Notes: a model not told the origin generated them from the letters alone. A stretch of 19,101 nt of DNA from Lachnospiraceae bacterium (GCA_900755865.1 CAAEHZ010000586.1:1-19101); one strand, 5' to 3'. Counted from the first letter of the stretch, positions 1-9,317 are shown. Translations and numbers: made by a program.

Positions 1-13
1 CACAATATAGCCA

Positions 14-33
14 AAGTCATATAAATATGACTT
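14..33. repeat. 20-bp near-perfect palindrome (9-bp arms, AA centre)
   Basis: The arms AAGTCATAT and ATATGACTT are exact reverse complements separated by AA. The A+T-rich symmetric form fits a dimeric repressor operator or a small cruciform. No promoter or gene start can be placed next to it within the window, so its role is unknown. Confidence 0.45.
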
Positions 34-42
34 GTGAAACTT

Positions 43-92
43 AGAACTTCTTCACGAAAGAGCCTTTGCTCTGAGTGATTAGAAGTTCTTTT
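43..92. terminator. Long hairpin just past the 3' end of the diguanylate cyclase gene
   Basis: AGAACTTCT (43-51) pairs perfectly with AGAAGTTCT (81-89). Inside it TCAC (52-55) pairs with GTGA (75-78), and AGAGC (59-63) pairs with GCTCT (68-72) around a CTTT loop. On the plus strand TTTT follows, so it could terminate a gene entering from the left. On the minus strand it directly follows the stop codon of the cyclase gene, but only a weak T-run (AAGTTT) follows. It may work in both directions. Confidence 0.5.
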
Positions 93-1369
93 CACACTAC
101 AACCTGATTTCTGCCGTTTGTTTTTCCCTCATACAGCTTCCGGTCTGCATCCGTCAGAAGCTGGCTGACATCCTGATGGTATCCGGCTACCAGTCCGAAG
201 GTCATGGTAATTTTTATCTGTGCCCCATCATAGGGGGTGATGAGCTGGCGGATATCGGAAATCAACTCCTCCAGAGCGGCATGGGCAGACTCCAAATCTC
301 TGTTTTCATAGACAAAGAGAAATTCCTCACCGCCCCAACGGGCAACAAAGCCCTTATCCTGCATATGGTTTTTCAGGCATCCGGCTACATTTTTCAAAAC
401 AGCGTCCCCACAGGTATGCCCATAGGAATCATTAATGCTTTTAAAGTAGTCAATATCTCCGATGGCAATGCAGAAGGGAATCCCCTTTTCATGGCATTCG
501 GCGACAATCTGCTTCAACCTGTTTTCACCAAAACGGCGGTTATACAGAAAGGTCAGGGCATCCTGCTCCACCAGGACATGCAGGGAATGTTGCATATTCA
601 GGGCGGAATGGGCAATTTCACCCAGCTCATCCCCTCTGCTCAATATAGAGGAGGAAAGGCTGGCGCTTAAATTTCCTGCGGAAACCTCTTTTAAAAAGCC
701 GTGAATCTGTAACAGGTCTGAGGAAAAACGGTTCATGTAAAAGAAGGTAATCAGGGAGGTTAAAAGCAATAGCAGGATATCCGCGATAAAGAGCGGGCGG
801 ATGGAACTCTGGATAGCGGCATCTACATCCCCACTGGGCTTGCAGACTGCAAACATACCAATCACAGTTCCGTCCTGATTAAAAAGGGGCACATAATAGG
901 AAAAATAGCTTCTGCCATAAATAATCGTTTTATTATAGAAATGAGGGGTGCCGGTGGAAAGAACTTCTCTGGAAACAACGGTGGGGGCACCGGAGCCTAT
1001 AATACGTCTGTTGCTGCTTTCTGTGATAGTGGTTAAAATCCGGGTGTCCTGATAGAAGAGGGAAATCTCAAGACCGGTATTTTCCTTTACACGGTCAATA
1101 ACAGTATAGTCGGTAGTCAGATTGTGCCCGCCCTTAAATAGCTGATAGGCATCCTCACCGACCAGCCGGTAATCTCCGGGATAGAGGGCATCAAAGGTGG
1201 TAATCAGATTGGAACTGACGTAGGAAAGCTCTGTTTCCACTTCTGTGTGCATGGCTCTGGTAAACCAGTGGTTGCCAAGAAGCAGGATGATAATGCCGAA
1301 AAAAAGAAGCGGCACAATATTGATAGCCAAGAGTACATAGGATATTTTCCCCTTATTATCTGTATTCAT
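92..1369 (-). CDS. Membrane diguanylate cyclase (extracellular Cache-like sensor, HAMP, GGEEF)
   Basis: A 425-residue protein predicted to make cyclic di-GMP from two GTP in response to an extracellular signal. Residues about 10-31 and 196-218 are membrane helices. They enclose an extracellular domain of about 160 residues that resembles single Cache sensors (TGLEISLFYQDTRILTTI). A HAMP-like linker (about 219-270) leads to a GGDEF domain that opens with DALTFLYNRR and carries GGEEF at 346-350. The residues where an RxxD inhibitory site would lie read QDKG, so feedback by c-di-GMP through that site is not expected. The start was set at the ATG preceded by GGAGGGG with good spacing. An in-frame ATG 27 bases upstream has no such site. 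It is divergent from the next cyclase gene. The ligand is unknown. Confidence 0.9.
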   Translation of the reverse strand: MNTDNKGKISYVLLAINIVPLLFFGIIILLLGNHWFTRAMHTEVETELSYVSSNLITTFDALYPGDYRLVGEDAYQLFKGGHNLTTDYTVIDRVKENTGLEISLFYQDTRILTTITESSNRRIIGSGAPTVVSREVLSTGTPHFYNKTIIYGRSYFSYYVPLFNQDGTVIGMFAVCKPSGDVDAAIQSSIRPLFIADILLLLLTSLITFFYMNRFSSDLLQIHGFLKEVSAGNLSASLSSSILSRGDELGEIAHSALNMQHSLHVLVEQDALTFLYNRRFGENRLKQIVAECHEKGIPFCIAIGDIDYFKSINDSYGHTCGDAVLKNVAGCLKNHMQDKGFVARWGGEEFLFVYENRDLESAHAALEELISDIRQLITPYDGAQIKITMTFGLVAGYHQDVSQLLTDADRKLYEGKTNGRNQVVV

Positions 1370-1408
1370 AAATACCCCTCCGAGTAAAACTTGCAATCTG
1401 CTCTGTTT

Positions 1409-1437
1409 AGTATACTAAGTTCGGCGGAGGAAAGCAA
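1409..1437 (-). promoter_or_regulatory. Sigma-A-type promoter of the membrane diguanylate cyclase
   Basis: Reading the minus strand, TTGCTT (complement of 1432-1437) is followed after 17 bases by TATACT (complement of 1409-1414). It lies about 40 bases upstream of the cyclase ATG. Both hexamers and the spacing fit a vegetative promoter. Confidence 0.65.
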
Positions 1438-1443
1438 CAGTAC

Positions 1444-1472
1444 TTTACTTTTTCCTCAAAATTTGCTATTAT
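1444..1472 (+). promoter_or_regulatory. Sigma-A-type promoter of the cytoplasmic GGDEF protein
   Basis: TTTACT (1444-1449), a 17-base spacer and TATTAT (1467-1472) lie about 65 bases before the TTG start at 1539. Only six bases separate it from the opposing promoter, so the two promoters are back to back and could share control. Confidence 0.6.
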
Positions 1473-1538
1473 AACCTTATTGCAACAAAATGAATATCGG
1501 GAAATAAGTACCATAAGACAAAACAGGGGGAAGGAAAT

Positions 1539-3320
1539 TTGAGAAAAGCAGAAAAACAGTCCGTTTTTCCGTCTGGAATGTTCAGCCAGACGCTGATGGC
1601 GGCGGAGTGCAACAGTCAGATGTTTGAATTTATGGGTGCCTTTGTATATTCCTCCCTATATAAGATGATGCGGGAGGATGACATCCCGAAGATGGAAAAG
1701 CTGATGGACGTATGCCACGCAGCGCCGGATGTTCCCATAGAATCTGACATCCACATGGTAGGTACGGACGGTTATGATACCTATGTGATGAACCTGTGCT
1801 ACCGTTCTGAGAGCAATAAATACCATATTGAGTTAAAAAATCTGGCATACAGTGAGAAGGTTCTGGAAAAGACAGAGCTGGAGAAGGAATTTCTGAAGGA
1901 TTTCCTGACAATTTCCGGCTGTATCTGCTTCGCCTATAACGTGGAAAATGAGAAATTTTCTCTGTTCTGGCTGGATTACGAGCAGAAGATTATGCTGTAT
2001 GAGATGTCCCTTACAGACTGGGAAGAGGAAATGCTGGAAAGAAAGCTGATAGAACCCAGGGATGAAGAGGTATTCAGGGCATTCTGTGATTCTGTCCGCA
2101 GGGCGGCAGGGCAGCAAAGCTATGTTTTCCATGGCAGCATTTTTACAGAGGGTAAAAATGCGGAGGCTTATCGGGTAAAATATGAAGCCCGGGATCATGG
2201 CACAGGTGTTATCGTGGAAGGTGTCTGGCTGAATATCAATGAGCAGACCGGAGATGTGCTGGATGATTACGTGACGGGAAATCAGCTGGATTCCCTGACA
2301 AAGCTTTTAAATAAGAGAGCAATTGAGCAGTATGCCGAGAAGGAAGTATCGGGAGGCGCCAATATTGCCATTGTCATGATAGATGTGGACAATTTCAAGA
2401 GCGTCAACGATAATTACGGACATCCCTTCGGTGATAAGCTGATTGCCGGTGTGGCGGATGTCATCAAGCATGCAATCGGGGCCTATGGTGTAGCAGGCCG
2501 TGTGGGCGGGGATGAATTTATGATTGTTCTGGAAAACAAAGGGGATGAGCTTGCCCTGAGAAACTATCTGAGGAGCATCCGTACCAATGTAAGGGCGCTG
2601 TATCAGGCAGAACTGGGAGATAAGAAGATTTCCTGTTCCATGGGTATATCCAGAAGCCGGATTGATGCCAATAATTTTTCAGAATTATACAGAATTGCAG
2701 ACAGGGCGCTGTATATAGCCAAGCAGAAGGGCAAGAACCGATACATTATTTATAAGCCGGAGCTTCACGGCAGATTTAATACCTCCAGTGACGACATGGA
2801 TATGAAGGAAATCAAGGGTGCTTTTTATTCGGAAAAAGAGGTGGAAGCCTTCTATCGGAAGCAGGAGGAATTTGTTCAGTATGGAAGCAGCAGGCTGCAG
2901 GAGCTGATTGCCCAGATGGCAAAGACAGCTATGGTGGACAGAATCGTGGTTTTCTGGGGCGAGGAGAGGAAGGCGATTGCAGTCTATCCCCTTGGAAGCC
3001 ATCTGCCCGAAAAGAATCAGCGGCTGTTGTTTGAAAGCGAAAAGTATCAGGAGCTGTTTTCCGGAGACTTACTGGAAATGTCCAATGTCAATGAACTGGA
3101 ATATTTACTGCCAGGGGAATTTGCCATTTTTAAGGAAACGGATACGAAAAGCTTTCTGCAGTACTATCTGCGGGATAAGGATGGCAATGTAGCAGGACTG
3201 ATATCCATGGAACAGTGCAGCATCATGAAAAGATTTCCGCAGCTTGCGGTTCAGCTTTTCTGCGGCATGAGCGTTGTCATCAATGCGGTGCTTTTGCGTG
3301 AAGAAAGCCTTGACAAGTAA
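1539..3320 (+). CDS. Cytoplasmic GGDEF protein with PAS-like N-terminus and GAF-like C-terminus
   Basis: A 593-residue protein with no signal peptide or membrane helix. Residues about 1-240 look like two PAS-type sensor folds. The GGDEF domain (about 243-408) starts with DSLTKLLNKR and has a canonical GGDEF at 323-327, so diguanylate cyclase activity is likely. The I-site position reads GAYG, not RxxD. About 185 residues follow, ending in a pattern typical of GAF domains (strand, RDKDGNVAGLISM, then a terminal helix). A GGDEF domain in the middle rather than at the end of a protein is less usual. The start is TTG, chosen because AGGGGGAAGG lies just upstream. The next Met is residue 14. The -35 box of the following promoter overlaps the last codons. 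The signals sensed are unknown. Confidence 0.85.
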   Translation: MRKAEKQSVFPSGMFSQTLMAAECNSQMFEFMGAFVYSSLYKMMREDDIPKMEKLMDVCHAAPDVPIESDIHMVGTDGYDTYVMNLCYRSESNKYHIELKNLAYSEKVLEKTELEKEFLKDFLTISGCICFAYNVENEKFSLFWLDYEQKIMLYEMSLTDWEEEMLERKLIEPRDEEVFRAFCDSVRRAAGQQSYVFHGSIFTEGKNAEAYRVKYEARDHGTGVIVEGVWLNINEQTGDVLDDYVTGNQLDSLTKLLNKRAIEQYAEKEVSGGANIAIVMIDVDNFKSVNDNYGHPFGDKLIAGVADVIKHAIGAYGVAGRVGGDEFMIVLENKGDELALRNYLRSIRTNVRALYQAELGDKKISCSMGISRSRIDANNFSELYRIADRALYIAKQKGKNRYIIYKPELHGRFNTSSDDMDMKEIKGAFYSEKEVEAFYRKQEEFVQYGSSRLQELIAQMAKTAMVDRIVVFWGEERKAIAVYPLGSHLPEKNQRLLFESEKYQELFSGDLLEMSNVNELEYLLPGEFAIFKETDTKSFLQYYLRDKDGNVAGLISMEQCSIMKRFPQLAVQLFCGMSVVINAVLLREESLDK

Positions 3321-3339
3321 ATTTAAGCGGCGATATAAT
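3310..3339 (+). promoter_or_regulatory. Strong promoter of the ileS T-box operon
   Basis: A consensus TTGACA (3310-3315) and a consensus TATAAT (3334-3339) are separated by 18 bases. The -35 box lies inside the last codons of the upstream GGDEF gene. Transcription would start close to 3346, just before the T-box leader. Confidence 0.85.
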
Positions 3340-3348
3340 AAGCAAAAA

Positions 3349-3607
3349 TGCAGTGACGAAGAGAGTATCTGTTTTAGGAACGTTTCAGCGAGCCGGTGAG
3401 GGTGCAAGACCGGTATCAGTAGGAAAACAGGGAAAATCACTTCCGAGCAGTCAAATCCAAAGGAATTTTATTCCCGGTAGATTTGAACGGCTTCCACCGT
3501 TACCGGAAAGCATATCACTCCGCGAAAAGCGGAAGTATGACGTAACAGGTGGTAAACGCAGGGAAAACAGACCTCGTCCTTTTACAGGATGGGGTCTTTA
3601 TTATTTT
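3349..3607 (+). promoter_or_regulatory. T-box leader responding to uncharged tRNA-Ile
   Basis: The leader has the order of a T-box. The GAAGAGAGTA start of Stem I is followed by the distal AGCGAGCCGGTGAGGGTGC segment. CTGTTTT pairs with AAAACAG, and the internal loop holds the specifier ATC at 3436-3438 (an Ile codon) followed by a purine. A hairpin TCCGC-GAAAA-GCGGA (3519-3533) fits Stem III. The T-box bulge carries TGGT at 3550-3553, complementary to an ACCA end, as expected for a tRNA with A73. The bulge block AGGTGGTAAACGCA is somewhat diverged from the usual AGGGTGGNACCGCG. It is placed directly upstream of ileS. By family knowledge, uncharged tRNA-Ile stabilises the antiterminator and turns on synthetase expression. 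Confidence 0.93.
3569..3607 (+). terminator. Regulated intrinsic terminator of the T-box
   Basis: AGACCTCGTCCT (3569-3580) pairs over 12 positions, two of them G-U, with AGGATGGGGTCT (3586-3597) around a TTTAC loop. The T-rich tail TTATTATTTT follows. It competes with the antiterminator formed by the bulge region just upstream. Confidence 0.9.
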
Positions 3608-3643
3608 CAGGATTTATTGCAGGAAACAGAAAGGAAGAAGGAT

Positions 3644-6600
3644 ATGTACAAGCAAGTAGCGACCAATCTGAACTTTGTGGAACGGGAAAAGGCGGTAGAG
3701 GCTTTTTGGAAGGAGAACGATATTTTCAGAAAAAGTATCGACAGCAGAAAGGAAGGCCCTACCTATACCTTTTATGATGGACCGCCCACTGCAAACGGAA
3801 AGCCCCATATTGGACATGTGGAAACCCGTACCATCAAGGATATGATTCCCAGATACCGTACCATGAAGGGCTATATGGTACCGAGAAAGGCCGGCTGGGA
3901 TACCCACGGACTGCCCGTAGAGCTGGAAGTGGAAAAGCTTCTTGGACTGGATGGAAAAGAGCAGATTGAGGAGTATGGTCTGGCTCCCTTTATTGATAAA
4001 TGTAAGGAAAGTGTCTGGAAGTACAAGGGTATGTGGGAGGATTTCTCCAATACAGTAGGCTTCTGGGCAGATATGGACCATCCCTATGTAACCTATGATG
4101 ATAACTTTATTGAGTCCGAATGGTGGGCATTAAAGACTATATGGGATAAGGGACTTCTATACAAGGGCTTTAAGATTGTTCCCTACTGTCCCCGCTGCGG
4201 AACCCCTCTTTCCAGCCATGAAGTAGCACAGGGCTACAAGGCGGTAAAGGAGCGTTCTGCGATTGTACGTTTCCGCTGCGTAGGAGAGGATGCTTATTTC
4301 CTGGCATGGACGACAACCCCCTGGACACTGCCCTCCAACGTGGCGCTCTGTGTCAACCCGGAGGAAACCTACTGCAAGGTAAAGGCGGCTGACGGCAGAG
4401 TTTATTATCTGGCACAGGCGCTTCTGGATACTGTGCTCGGTTCTCTGGCAGAGGAAGGAAAGCCCGCCTATGAGGTACTGGAAACCTATCAGGGAAAGGA
4501 ACTGGAATACAGAGAGTATGAGCCTTTGTATGCCTGTGCCGGAGAAGCTGCTGTAAAGCAGAAGAAAAAGGCACATTTTGTAACCTGTGACACCTACGTT
4601 ACCATGTCGGATGGTACCGGTATCGTACACATCGCTCCTGCCTTTGGTGAGGATGACTCCCGGATTGGCAGAAACTATAACCTGCCTTTTGTACAGTTCG
4701 TGGACGGCAAGGGTGATTTGACAGCAGAAACTCCCTATGCGGGCAAGTTTGTCAAGGATGCGGATCCGGAAGTATTGAAGGATTTGGACAAAGAGGGTAA
4801 GCTGTTTGCAGCGCCGAAGTTTGAGCATGATTATCCCTTCTGCTGGAGATGCGATACCCCTCTTATCTACTATGCAAGAGAGTCCTGGTTCATCAAGATG
4901 ACGGCTGTAAAGGATGACCTGGTACGCAATAATAAGACAATCAACTGGATTCCCCAGTCCATCGGAGAAGGACGCTTCGGTAACTGGCTGGAGAATATCC
5001 AGGACTGGGGTGTATCCCGTAACCGCTACTGGGGAACTCCTTTAAATATCCGGGAGTGTGAGTGCGGACATATGCACGCCATCGGCAGCAGGGAAGAGCT
5101 GTATCAGATGAGCGGCAATGAAGAGGCTAAGACGGTAGAGTTCCACAGACCTTATATTGACGCGATTACCATGTCCTGTCCGGAATGTGGAAAGACCATG
5201 CACAGGGTACCGGAGGTAATTGACTGCTGGTTTGACTCCGGCGCAATGCCTTTCGCACAGCATCATTATCCTTTTGAAAATAAGGATTTGTTTGAGCAGC
5301 AGTTCCCTGCCAAGTTTATTTCCGAGGCGGTAGACCAGACCCGTGGCTGGTTCTATTCCCTGCTGGCAGAATCCACCCTGCTCTTTAACAAAGCTCCCTA
5401 CGAGAATGTTATCGTTCTGGGACATGTACAGGATGAAAACGGTCAGAAGATGAGTAAATCAAAGGGCAATGCAGTAGATCCCTTCGATGCTCTGAAGGAA
5501 TACGGCGCAGACGCTATCAGATGGTATTTCTATACCAGCTCCGCCCCCTGGCTGCCCAAGCGGTTCTCCGGCAAAGCAGTTATGGAGGGACAGCGTAAGT
5601 TCATGGGTACCTTGTGGAATACCTATGCTTTCTTTGTCCTGTATGCAAATATTGACGGATTTGACGCAACAAAATACAAACTGGAATATGATAAATTAAC
5701 GGTTATGGATAAGTGGCTGTTATCCAAGCTCAACACAGTAGTGGGTGAGGTGGATGACAATCTGGATAAGTACAGAATTCCCGAGGCTGCAAAGGCTTTA
5801 CAGGATTTCGTAGACGAAATGAGTAACTGGTATGTACGCCGCAGCCGTGAGCGTTTCTGGGCGAAGGGCATGGAGCAGGATAAAATAAATGCCTATATGA
5901 CCCTGTATACAGCTCTTGTAACTATCTGCAAGGCAGCAGCGCCCATGATTCCTTTCATGACAGAGGATATTTACCAGAACCTTGTACGCAGCATTGATGC
6001 TTCCGCACCGGAAAGTATCCACCTCTGTGATTTCCCTGTGGTACAGAAGGAATTTATCAACAAAGAGCTGGAGGAATCCATGGAGGATGTACTGGATGCG
6101 GTTGTTATGGGCCGTGCCTGCAGAAATGATGCCGCGATTAAGAACCGTCAGCCCATCAGCAAAATGTATATCAAGGCAGACTTTAAGCTGGACAGCTTCT
6201 ATACGGATATTATCAAGGATGAACTGAATGTAAAGGAAGTCGTCTTTACGGATGATATCAGGGACTTTACCTCCTATACCTTCAAACCTCAGCTTCGTAC
6301 CGTAGGACCCAAATACGGCAAGCAGCTTGGCGGAATCCAGAAAACCCTTGCAGGACTGGACGGCAATGCGGCAATGGATGACCTGAACGAAAAGGGGGCA
6401 TTGAAGTTTGAGGTAAACGGTGTTGCTGTAGAACTGACAAAGGATGACCTTCTGATTGATATGGCACAGAAGGAGGGTTATGTATCCCAGGAGGATAACC
6501 GGATGACGGTTGTACTGGATACCAACCTGACAGAGGAGTTGATTGAGGAAGGCTTTGTCTATGAAATTATCAGCAAGATTCAGACCATGCGTAAGGATGC

Positions 6601-6796
6601 TGGCTTTGAGGTAATGGACCATATCAGAGTATCCTTAAGCGGCAATAAGAAGCTTTCCGGGGTGGCAGAAAAGAACGCAGCAGCCATCTGTGGCAAGGTG
6701 CTGGCAGACGAACTGACAGAAGAGAAGAAACTTACAGTAGAAAAGGAATGGAATGTCAACGGAGAAACAGTTGTCATTTCCGTAGAGAAGGTGTAA
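3644..6796 (+). CDS. ileS: Isoleucyl-tRNA synthetase
   Basis: A 1050-residue class I synthetase that charges tRNA-Ile with isoleucine in the cytoplasm. The HIGH motif is at 55-58 after GPPTANGKP, GWDTHG at 84-89 and KMSKS at 602-606. The CP1 editing domain in between shows the TTTPWTLPSN and AFGEDD segments used to clear mischarged valine. Paired cysteines in ECECGH and CPECGK suggest a zinc-binding knuckle. The length and the WFDSG/HVxDENGxKMSKS arrangement fit the longer, eukaryote-like IleS2 group, which by family knowledge tends to tolerate mupirocin. I infer that tolerance only from the type. The start was placed at the ATG after AGGAAGAAGG. The open frame extends upstream through the T-box but that part is not coding. 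Control by the isoleucine T-box confirms the amino acid. Confidence 0.97.
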   Translation: MYKQVATNLNFVEREKAVEAFWKENDIFRKSIDSRKEGPTYTFYDGPPTANGKPHIGHVETRTIKDMIPRYRTMKGYMVPRKAGWDTHGLPVELEVEKLLGLDGKEQIEEYGLAPFIDKCKESVWKYKGMWEDFSNTVGFWADMDHPYVTYDDNFIESEWWALKTIWDKGLLYKGFKIVPYCPRCGTPLSSHEVAQGYKAVKERSAIVRFRCVGEDAYFLAWTTTPWTLPSNVALCVNPEETYCKVKAADGRVYYLAQALLDTVLGSLAEEGKPAYEVLETYQGKELEYREYEPLYACAGEAAVKQKKKAHFVTCDTYVTMSDGTGIVHIAPAFGEDDSRIGRNYNLPFVQFVDGKGDLTAETPYAGKFVKDADPEVLKDLDKEGKLFAAPKFEHDYPFCWRCDTPLIYYARESWFIKMTAVKDDLVRNNKTINWIPQSIGEGRFGNWLENIQDWGVSRNRYWGTPLNIRECECGHMHAIGSREELYQMSGNEEAKTVEFHRPYIDAITMSCPECGKTMHRVPEVIDCWFDSGAMPFAQHHYPFENKDLFEQQFPAKFISEAVDQTRGWFYSLLAESTLLFNKAPYENVIVLGHVQDENGQKMSKSKGNAVDPFDALKEYGADAIRWYFYTSSAPWLPKRFSGKAVMEGQRKFMGTLWNTYAFFVLYANIDGFDATKYKLEYDKLTVMDKWLLSKLNTVVGEVDDNLDKYRIPEAAKALQDFVDEMSNWYVRRSRERFWAKGMEQDKINAYMTLYTALVTICKAAAPMIPFMTEDIYQNLVRSIDASAPESIHLCDFPVVQKEFINKELEESMEDVLDAVVMGRACRNDAAIKNRQPISKMYIKADFKLDSFYTDIIKDELNVKEVVFTDDIRDFTSYTFKPQLRTVGPKYGKQLGGIQKTLAGLDGNAAMDDLNEKGALKFEVNGVAVELTKDDLLIDMAQKEGYVSQEDNRMTVVLDTNLTEELIEEGFVYEIISKIQTMRKDAGFEVMDHIRVSLSGNKKLSGVAEKNAAAICGKVLADELTEEKKLTVEKEWNVNGETVVISVEKV

Positions 6797-6812
6797 GGAA
6801 GGAGAATCCCAC

Positions 6813-9317
6813 ATGAATGACAACACACAGAAAAAAGTGGAAAAAAAGGTAGAAGGCAGGGAAAAGTTTGATAAGGACCTTTTCAAAAGAAGTGTTGTTT
6901 ATAACGTGAAAACCCTGTATCGTAAGGATTTGGAGGAGGCTGACATGCAGCAGATTTTTCAGGCTGTCAGCCTTGCCATCAAGGATCAGATTATGGATAA
7001 CTGGATTGATACCCAGAAGGCTTACGAAAAGCAGGACCCCAAAATGGTATATTATATGTCCATGGAATTTCTGATGGGTCGTGCCCTTGGCAATAATATC
7101 ATTAACCTGCAGGCACAGAAGGCAGTCAGAGAGGCACTTGACGAGCTGGGACTGGATTTGAATCTGGTGGAGGACCAGGAGCCGGATGCAGCCCTTGGAA
7201 ACGGCGGTCTGGGAAGACTGGCTGCATGTTTCCTGGATTCTCTGGCAACCCTTGGATCCCCGGCTTACGGCTGCGCCATCCGTTACCGCTATGGTATGTT
7301 CAAGCAGGAAATCAAGGACGGTTATCAGGTAGAAGTGCCTGATAACTGGCTGGAAAACGGCAATCCCTTTGAACTGCGCAGACCGGAATATGCAAAGCTG
7401 GTAAAATTCGGCGGACACGTTTCCATGTACTGGGATGAGAATGGCAGAAGCTGCTTTAAGCAGGAGGATTATCAGGCAGTCCGGGCAATTCCCTTTGATT
7501 TCCCGATTGTAGGATATGGCAACGGCATTGTAAATACTCTGAGAATCTGGGATGCAGAGCCGGTAGAGGGCTTCCAGCTGGATTCCTTCGACAAGGGAGA
7601 TTACAGAAAGGCTGTGGAGCAGGAAAACCTGGCAAGAAATATTGTGGAGGTTCTCTATCCCAATGACAATCATTATGCAGGAAAGGAACTCCGGTTAAAG
7701 CAGCAGTATTTCTTTATTTCCGCTTCCGTACAGGAGGCTGTGGAAAAGTATATGCGCAGGCATGAGGATATTCACGGCCTGCCGGAGAAAGTAACCTTCC
7801 AGTTGAATGATACCCATCCGACAGTGGCAATTCCCGAATTGATGAGAATTTTGCTGGATGACTATAATCTTTCCTGGGATGAAGCATGGGATATTACCAC
7901 CCGCACCTGCGCTTACACCAACCATACCATTATGGCGGAAGCGTTGGAAAAGTGGCCTATTGATTTGTTCTCCAGACTGCTTCCCAGAGTATATCAGATT
8001 GTGGAGGAAATCAACCGCCGCTTTGTACAGCAGATTGAGCAGAAGTATACCGGTGCTTACGGTGTGGATGTACAGGAAAAAATCCGCAAGATGGCAATTC
8101 TGTATGACGGACAGGTAAAGATGGCGCATATGGCGATTGTAGCCGGATATTCCGTAAACGGAGTGGCAAGGCTGCATACGGAAATCCTGAAGAATCAGGA
8201 ACTGAAGGATTTCTATGAAATGTTCCCGGAGCGCTTCAACAATAAGACAAACGGTATCACCCAGAGAAGATTCCTGTTGCACGGAAATCCTCTTCTGGCA
8301 GACTGGGTAACTTCCAAAGTCGGGGACGGCTGGATTACTGACCTGCCGAAGATTGCCGGTATCAAAGAACTGGCAGAGGATGCAAAGGCACAGAAGGAAT
8401 TTATGGCAATCAAGCGCAAGAACAAGGAGCGTCTGGCAAAATATATTCTGGAGCATAACAGCGTAGAGGTAAATCCGGATTCTATTTTTGATGTACAGGT
8501 AAAGCGTCTGCATGAGTATAAGAGGCAGCTTTTGAATATTCTGCATGTCATGTATCTTTACAACCAGTTAAAGGCAAATCCGAAGATGGATTTCTATCCG
8601 AGAACCTTTATCTTCGGGGCAAAGGCAGCAGCCGGCTACAGAAATGCAAAGCTGACAATCAAGCTGATAAATGCTGTTGCGGATGTTATAAACAATGATG
8701 CTTCCATTCAGGGCAGGCTGAAGGTTGTGTTTATTGAAAATTACAACGTATCCAATGCAGAGATTATTTTTGCGGCAGCAGATGTATCCGAACAGATATC
8801 CACTGCCAGCAAGGAGGCATCCGGTACAGGCAACATGAAGTTCATGCTGAACGGTGCGCTGACGCTGGGAACCATGGACGGCGCAAATGTGGAGATAGTA
8901 GAGGAAGTCGGGGCAGAAAATGCTTTCATTTTCGGTCTTTCCTCTGATGAAGTCATTGCCTATGAAAACAATGGCGGCTATAATCCCATGGAGATTTACC
9001 AGAAGGATGCGGATATTCACAGGGTAGTAGACCAGCTTATTGACGGAACCTATTCCCAGGATAAGGAATTATTCCGTCCGCTGTACAACTCTCTGTTAAA
9101 TACCTTAAGCACTTCCAAGGCGGATACCTACTTTATTCTGAAGGATTTCCGTTCCTATGCGGAGGCACAGAAGAAGGTGGAGGCTGCCTACAGAAACCAG
9201 AAGGGCTGGGCAAAGAGTGCCATGCTGAATGTGGGCTGCTCCGGTAAATTTACTTCCGACAGAACCATCCAGCAGTATGTGGATGAAATCTGGCATTTGG
9301 ATAAGGTGGTACTTTAA
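6813..9317 (+). CDS. glgP: Glycogen/starch (alpha-glucan) phosphorylase
   Basis: A GT35 phosphorylase of 834 residues, the usual length. It releases glucose 1-phosphate from the ends of alpha-1,4-glucans using phosphate. Family landmarks run in order: the N-terminal YYMSMEFLMGR segment, ALGNGGLGRLAACF, the QLNDTHP segment, the RLHEYKRQ segment, and the cofactor site EASGTGNMKF with the pyridoxal-phosphate lysine at residue 676. The gene follows ileS by 16 bases with a GGAAGGAG binding site. It may therefore be transcribed from the same T-box promoter, although glycogen breakdown has no obvious link to isoleucine charging. Whether glycogen or maltodextrin is the preferred substrate cannot be read from sequence. 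Confidence 0.96.
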   Translation: MNDNTQKKVEKKVEGREKFDKDLFKRSVVYNVKTLYRKDLEEADMQQIFQAVSLAIKDQIMDNWIDTQKAYEKQDPKMVYYMSMEFLMGRALGNNIINLQAQKAVREALDELGLDLNLVEDQEPDAALGNGGLGRLAACFLDSLATLGSPAYGCAIRYRYGMFKQEIKDGYQVEVPDNWLENGNPFELRRPEYAKLVKFGGHVSMYWDENGRSCFKQEDYQAVRAIPFDFPIVGYGNGIVNTLRIWDAEPVEGFQLDSFDKGDYRKAVEQENLARNIVEVLYPNDNHYAGKELRLKQQYFFISASVQEAVEKYMRRHEDIHGLPEKVTFQLNDTHPTVAIPELMRILLDDYNLSWDEAWDITTRTCAYTNHTIMAEALEKWPIDLFSRLLPRVYQIVEEINRRFVQQIEQKYTGAYGVDVQEKIRKMAILYDGQVKMAHMAIVAGYSVNGVARLHTEILKNQELKDFYEMFPERFNNKTNGITQRRFLLHGNPLLADWVTSKVGDGWITDLPKIAGIKELAEDAKAQKEFMAIKRKNKERLAKYILEHNSVEVNPDSIFDVQVKRLHEYKRQLLNILHVMYLYNQLKANPKMDFYPRTFIFGAKAAAGYRNAKLTIKLINAVADVINNDASIQGRLKVVFIENYNVSNAEIIFAAADVSEQISTASKEASGTGNMKFMLNGALTLGTMDGANVEIVEEVGAENAFIFGLSSDEVIAYENNGGYNPMEIYQKDADIHRVVDQLIDGTYSQDKELFRPLYNSLLNTLSTSKADTYFILKDFRSYAEAQKKVEAAYRNQKGWAKSAMLNVGCSGKFTSDRTIQQYVDEIWHLDKVVL

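Noticed and set aside
176..670. Plus-strand open frame opposite the first diguanylate cyclase
   Set aside because: It lies wholly within a well-supported GGDEF gene on the other strand and shows no domain.
3353..3643. Upstream extension of the ileS reading frame
   Set aside because: It runs through the T-box stems, the specifier loop and the terminator, has no ribosome binding site, and the normal IleS N-terminus begins at 3644.
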